Assembly (NCBI GenBank): GCA_037903355.1
Contig: JBAJFE010000038.1
Coordinates: 2,108,001 to 2,172,000, forward strand
DNA: 64,000 bases
Source of the DNA: Trichuris trichiura
Lineage: Eukaryota > Nematoda > Enoplea > Trichinellida > Trichuridae
Direction of reading: 5' to 3'
Numbering within the stretch: position 1 is the stretch's first letter; the number at the start of each line of letters is the position of its first letter. The notes under the pieces were generated by a model that saw nothing but the letters and a program-made list of their open reading frames with translations, did no database searches and was not told where the DNA came from. The translations under genes and the position numbers were made by a program. Below, one piece after another: positions 61,324-64,000 of this stretch.

Positions 61324-62052
61324 ATGAGCGAATGTTATCGTTGCCACGAAACAGGGCATTTCGCTCGTGAATGTCCCAATGGAGAACAAGGCGGCGGCAG
61401 AGGTTCGTATACGAGAGGTCGTGGTGGCCGTGGGATTGGCGGCGGTCGAGGCGGTTACGTGAGAGACGGTAAACCTCAGTACCGCCTGTCATCACATTGA
61501 AGGTCGTTTTTCCGTAGGCGGCACTTGTTACAACTGCGGCCGCAGTGGTCATTTCGCACGAGAGTGCCCACAACAAGATCATGGTGGTTACGGTGGGCGA
61601 GGCGGCGGTCGTGGTTTCAGCGGATCTCGTGGTGGCCGTGGTTCATGCTTCACCTGTGGTGAACCCGGGCATATGGCAAAAGATTGCTCGGCTTCGGCTA
61701 CGGTAAATGGTCGAGTTGGACATTACTGTTTGCGCTTATCATGAACGTTGTAGTGCTATACATGCGGCGGAGAGGGACATTTCGCTCGTGACTGTCCTAA
61801 AGGCGACAATCGTAGTTATGGCGCTGGAGGCGGTGGTGGTGGCGGTGGAAGTCGCAAGTGCTTCCATTGTGGAGAATTTGGTCATCTTGCGCGTGATTGC
61901 CCCAGAAAAGAGGAAGAAGCTGGGGACCACGAAGAAGTTTGCGGCAAGTGAGTTGTCCAGAGGTTGTTATTTCTACTTAACGCTTATAAGCTCTATTTAG
62001 GTGCAACGTGGCAGGTCACGACGCCAACGACTGCACTGCAGCCGAAGCCTGA
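61324..62052 (+). CDS. CCHC zinc-knuckle / RGG nucleic-acid-binding protein (CNBP-like)
   Basis: Four exons, 61324-61468, 61518-61702, 61754-61947 and 62001-62052, totalling 576 nt (191 aa). Six CCHC zinc knuckles (C-x2-C-x4-H-x4-C) are visible: [70 protein letters not shown] and a final [14 protein letters not shown]. They are separated by Gly/Arg-rich RGG-type linkers. The arrangement resembles CNBP/ZNF9 and the related Gis2-like single-strand nucleic-acid binders, which regulate translation. CNBP itself normally has seven knuckles. Germline vasa-type helicases also have such N-terminal knuckles, but no helicase follows here. Introns are 49-53 nt. Confidence 0.9.
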
Positions 62053-63102
62053 ACACACTCAGAAAACCGTCTATCGAGAAGACCACAATAGTTGTTTTTG
62101 TTAGCTTAAGACCTCGGATTCCGTTCCAACAATGTATCCTAAATGAGCAACGTCAAAGAGAAAATGGTCTTTCTTGTTGTCGTTGAAAGTGTTCTGTAGC
62201 TGTTTTTTTTGGTCTTCGCGACGGGTAATAAACGAGGCTGAGTTCTGAGAAAATGGCTTCACAATTATTTGTAACAAATAAATGGTTAAATTTACAACAA
62301 TAGTTGCCAGCGAGTGGCATTTTCTACCTCAATGTGCAGGCATACTGTATTTAATCATCGGAAGCTTAGGTACAACGAAGTCTGTTTTCGTTCATTTTCA
62401 GTTTTTACGATTTTACGCATGATCAATCTTGTATATACATAAACTTAACTTTCTATGAACTGTCTAGGCTCGCAAGCGTTGTTCCTGTTCTTCTTCTGCT
62501 CTTGAAATGTAATATTTAAGCATACCTATTGATGCTCAGCGCCTCTGATGCAACTTTTTCACGAGTTGATAAAACTTAGTCCTATTTCACAAGTGGACAA
62601 TTTAACGGTTTGAAGTTTTCATTTTCCGTGTGAATAAGTGATGTACGTTGGCGTGCCTTTATCTAGTTCTTATTGTGATTCCTAGAGCGTGTAATGAACG
62701 TCCTTTCAATATTGCGATCAATTGTAGGAGTGCCGTCTAGAATTAAAAATTCAACGTAAACATAAGTTTCCAGCTTAACAGCAGAGCTGTTAAGGTAAAT
62801 TGAGATAATAGTCTTGCACTTTCGTTCGCATCTGTTTTAGGTTCTTTACGCCAGGTTGTATCCTGAGTGGGCTGCGTAAAGTCTATGGTTGGAAGGTTCA
62901 CTTCGATTCGTGCATTGGTCTCCCCCGATTTACGAGATAAAAAAGCAAGCCGTTGGAGTCAAGAAGTTAAATGCTTGAACTTACTGGTCCGTTTTCCGTT
63001 CGAAGCAAAAAATTAAATTTTACCAATGCCAAACAAGTTAATTTTACGTAGTAATTTATCGTTGAATACGTGTTGGGTTCACAAATTTTCATAATACAAG
63101 CT
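62053..63102. other. Intergenic downstream of the CCHC gene
   Basis: Likely 3' UTR (an AATAAA at 62276-62281 region) then AT-rich DNA without recognised features. Confidence 0.45.
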
Positions 63103-63298
63103 ATTTACGGTAAGAACAGTTTTTTAAAAAGGGCTTTGCTGTCGGAGTTTTTGCGTCCACTTTCGACCCGTCTTCGATGGTGAGAGCTGATGAACGTTTT
63201 TCGTCAGTTTCTACTGCTGAAGAGGGTTCAAAGGTGGGCGCAAAATATCCGAGAGCCAAATCACTTTTTAAAAAACTGTTCTTACCGTAAATAATTTA
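63103..63298. repeat. Palindrome, probably a degraded pLTR pair
   Basis: Arms 63103-63142 and about 63262-63298 (TATTTACGGTAAGAACAGTT / its reverse complement) enclose remnants resembling the module in both directions (ACTTTCGACCCGTCTTCGATGG and GCTGAAGAGGGTTC). Too decayed to show a complete stem or target duplication. Confidence 0.45.
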
Positions 63299-63519
63299 TA
63301 TGAAGGAATTTATCGTTGTAAGAAAATCATGTGCAAATTGTCTTTATTTGCTTTCCCAAACAGAATACGGATAAAAAAGCCAACACAACAGTCTAGTGTC
63401 CCGTCCCTCGCTAGCCCAGTTCTGCCAACTTCTGGTAGTTTCCTCTCATGTTACGCAGAATTCAATCTAAGCATGAACTGTCTGATAGCAAAGAGGCATA
63501 ACTGCATTTTGAATTGCAC

Positions 63520-63874
63520 AGCTTGTTTGTCTTGGTTGTAAGGTCTTCTACGGCTTTTCCCGTTTTTTTCGTTGTGCTTTTATCTGTAGTTAAACTAAAA
63601 CAACTGCTCTACCAACGGATGGATGAGCCGTTATTAAGAAAATGTACAGATATCAACGGCCTCAACTTTTTAATGTTCAAAGCTTTCGGAACGCTCTAGT
63701 TCCGTCGTCAGTGAGGTGATGGAGGTGGTTCCTCCATCCGTTGGTAGAGCAGTTGTTTTAGTTTAATTACAGATAAAAGCACAAGGAAAAAAACGGGAAA
63801 AGCCGTAGAAGACCTTACAACCATGAAAATACAGCCCGTTACAAAACACCCAGTTTTCAAGAGCTTGTTTGTCT
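63520..63874 (+). mobile_element. Palindromic pLTR pair with 13 bp TSD
   Basis: Direct repeats AGCTTGTTTGTCT (63520-63532 and 63862-63874) bound the element. The arms (63541-63628 and 63730-63815) are inverted copies. The centre carries the module in reverse (63682-63711, CTGACGAC, GGAAC / GTTCC, GAAAGC). The right side runs into an ATG at 63823 that opens MKIQPVTKHPVFK, ending exactly at the target duplication. This shows that only the first codons of the element ORF are present. Confidence 0.8.
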
Positions 63875-64000
63875 GTGGAAAAGATGATGAACAAGGCTTT
63901 CGGAGACAACGTGTTCGACAGTCACCAATATTACATGGACAAAGTGAAGACGCAACAAAGCAAATTTTTTCGTAGTGCCAAAAATATCGACTGCCTATCA
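63875..64000. other. Window end, no feature recognised
   Basis: The sequence after the right-hand target duplication has no recognisable coding signal in the 126 bases available. Confidence 0.4.

Overview
The window is nuclear DNA of a compact animal genome, most likely a nematode. A clade I / Trichinellida worm such as a whipworm would fit, but the species is not proven. The evidence is a set of clearly metazoan single-copy genes, mostly 45-60 nt GT-AG introns, and Penelope-like retroelements carrying a GIY-YIG domain. Nothing is bacterial or viral in layout: there are no operons and no ribosome binding sites.

Layout, left to right: a TBC1D24/Skywalker TBC-TLDc gene (+, 811-6847); a decayed pogo/Tigger transposon (about 7200-8716); the AP-2 sigma subunit (+, 9142-9724); a decayed hAT transposase (-, about 10990-12420); the FUBI-S30 ribosomal fusion (+, 13460-15336); an intronless secreted S9 peptidase (+, 16000-18021); a 5.4 kb inverted Penelope-like dimer (19143-24607) plus an older fragment; mitochondrial ferredoxin FDX2 (-) head to head with TRAP-delta SSR4 (+); a cytosolic M20 dipeptidase of the CNDP2 type (-, 30162-32397); a complete MRCK/CDC42BP kinase (+, 34127-46869); an intronless gene with KH-like patches (+, 47317-48912); a pogo-like element with a nested insertion (50557-51632); mitochondrial tyrosyl-tRNA synthetase (-, 52024-53487) head to head with a REXO4-type exonuclease (+, 53910-58563); and a six-knuckle CCHC zinc-finger RGG protein (+, 61324-62052). 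I rebuilt exon structures by hand. For every multi-exon gene the summed coding length is divisible by three, and protein lengths agree with the families where I know them (142 aa for AP2S1, 476 for CNDP2, 168 for SSR4, 134 for FAU, 471 for YARS2).

The host genes are ordinary housekeeping functions (vesicle traffic, ER translocation, mitochondrial Fe-S and translation, ribosome, cytoskeletal signalling) with no evident joint pathway. The unusual material is the mobile DNA. At least eight short palindromes in the window look like paired, inverted Penelope pseudo-LTRs. Five insertions, including the full-length dimer, have clear 12-14 bp target-site duplications, and several palindromes still carry the start of the element ORF (Met-Lys...Pro-Val...). 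Most contain a conserved CTGANGAC - hairpin - GAAA module that resembles a hammerhead ribozyme core but has one extra C. Together they suggest a family of non-autonomous palindromic Penelope derivatives mobilised by the full-length elements at 19-24 kb.
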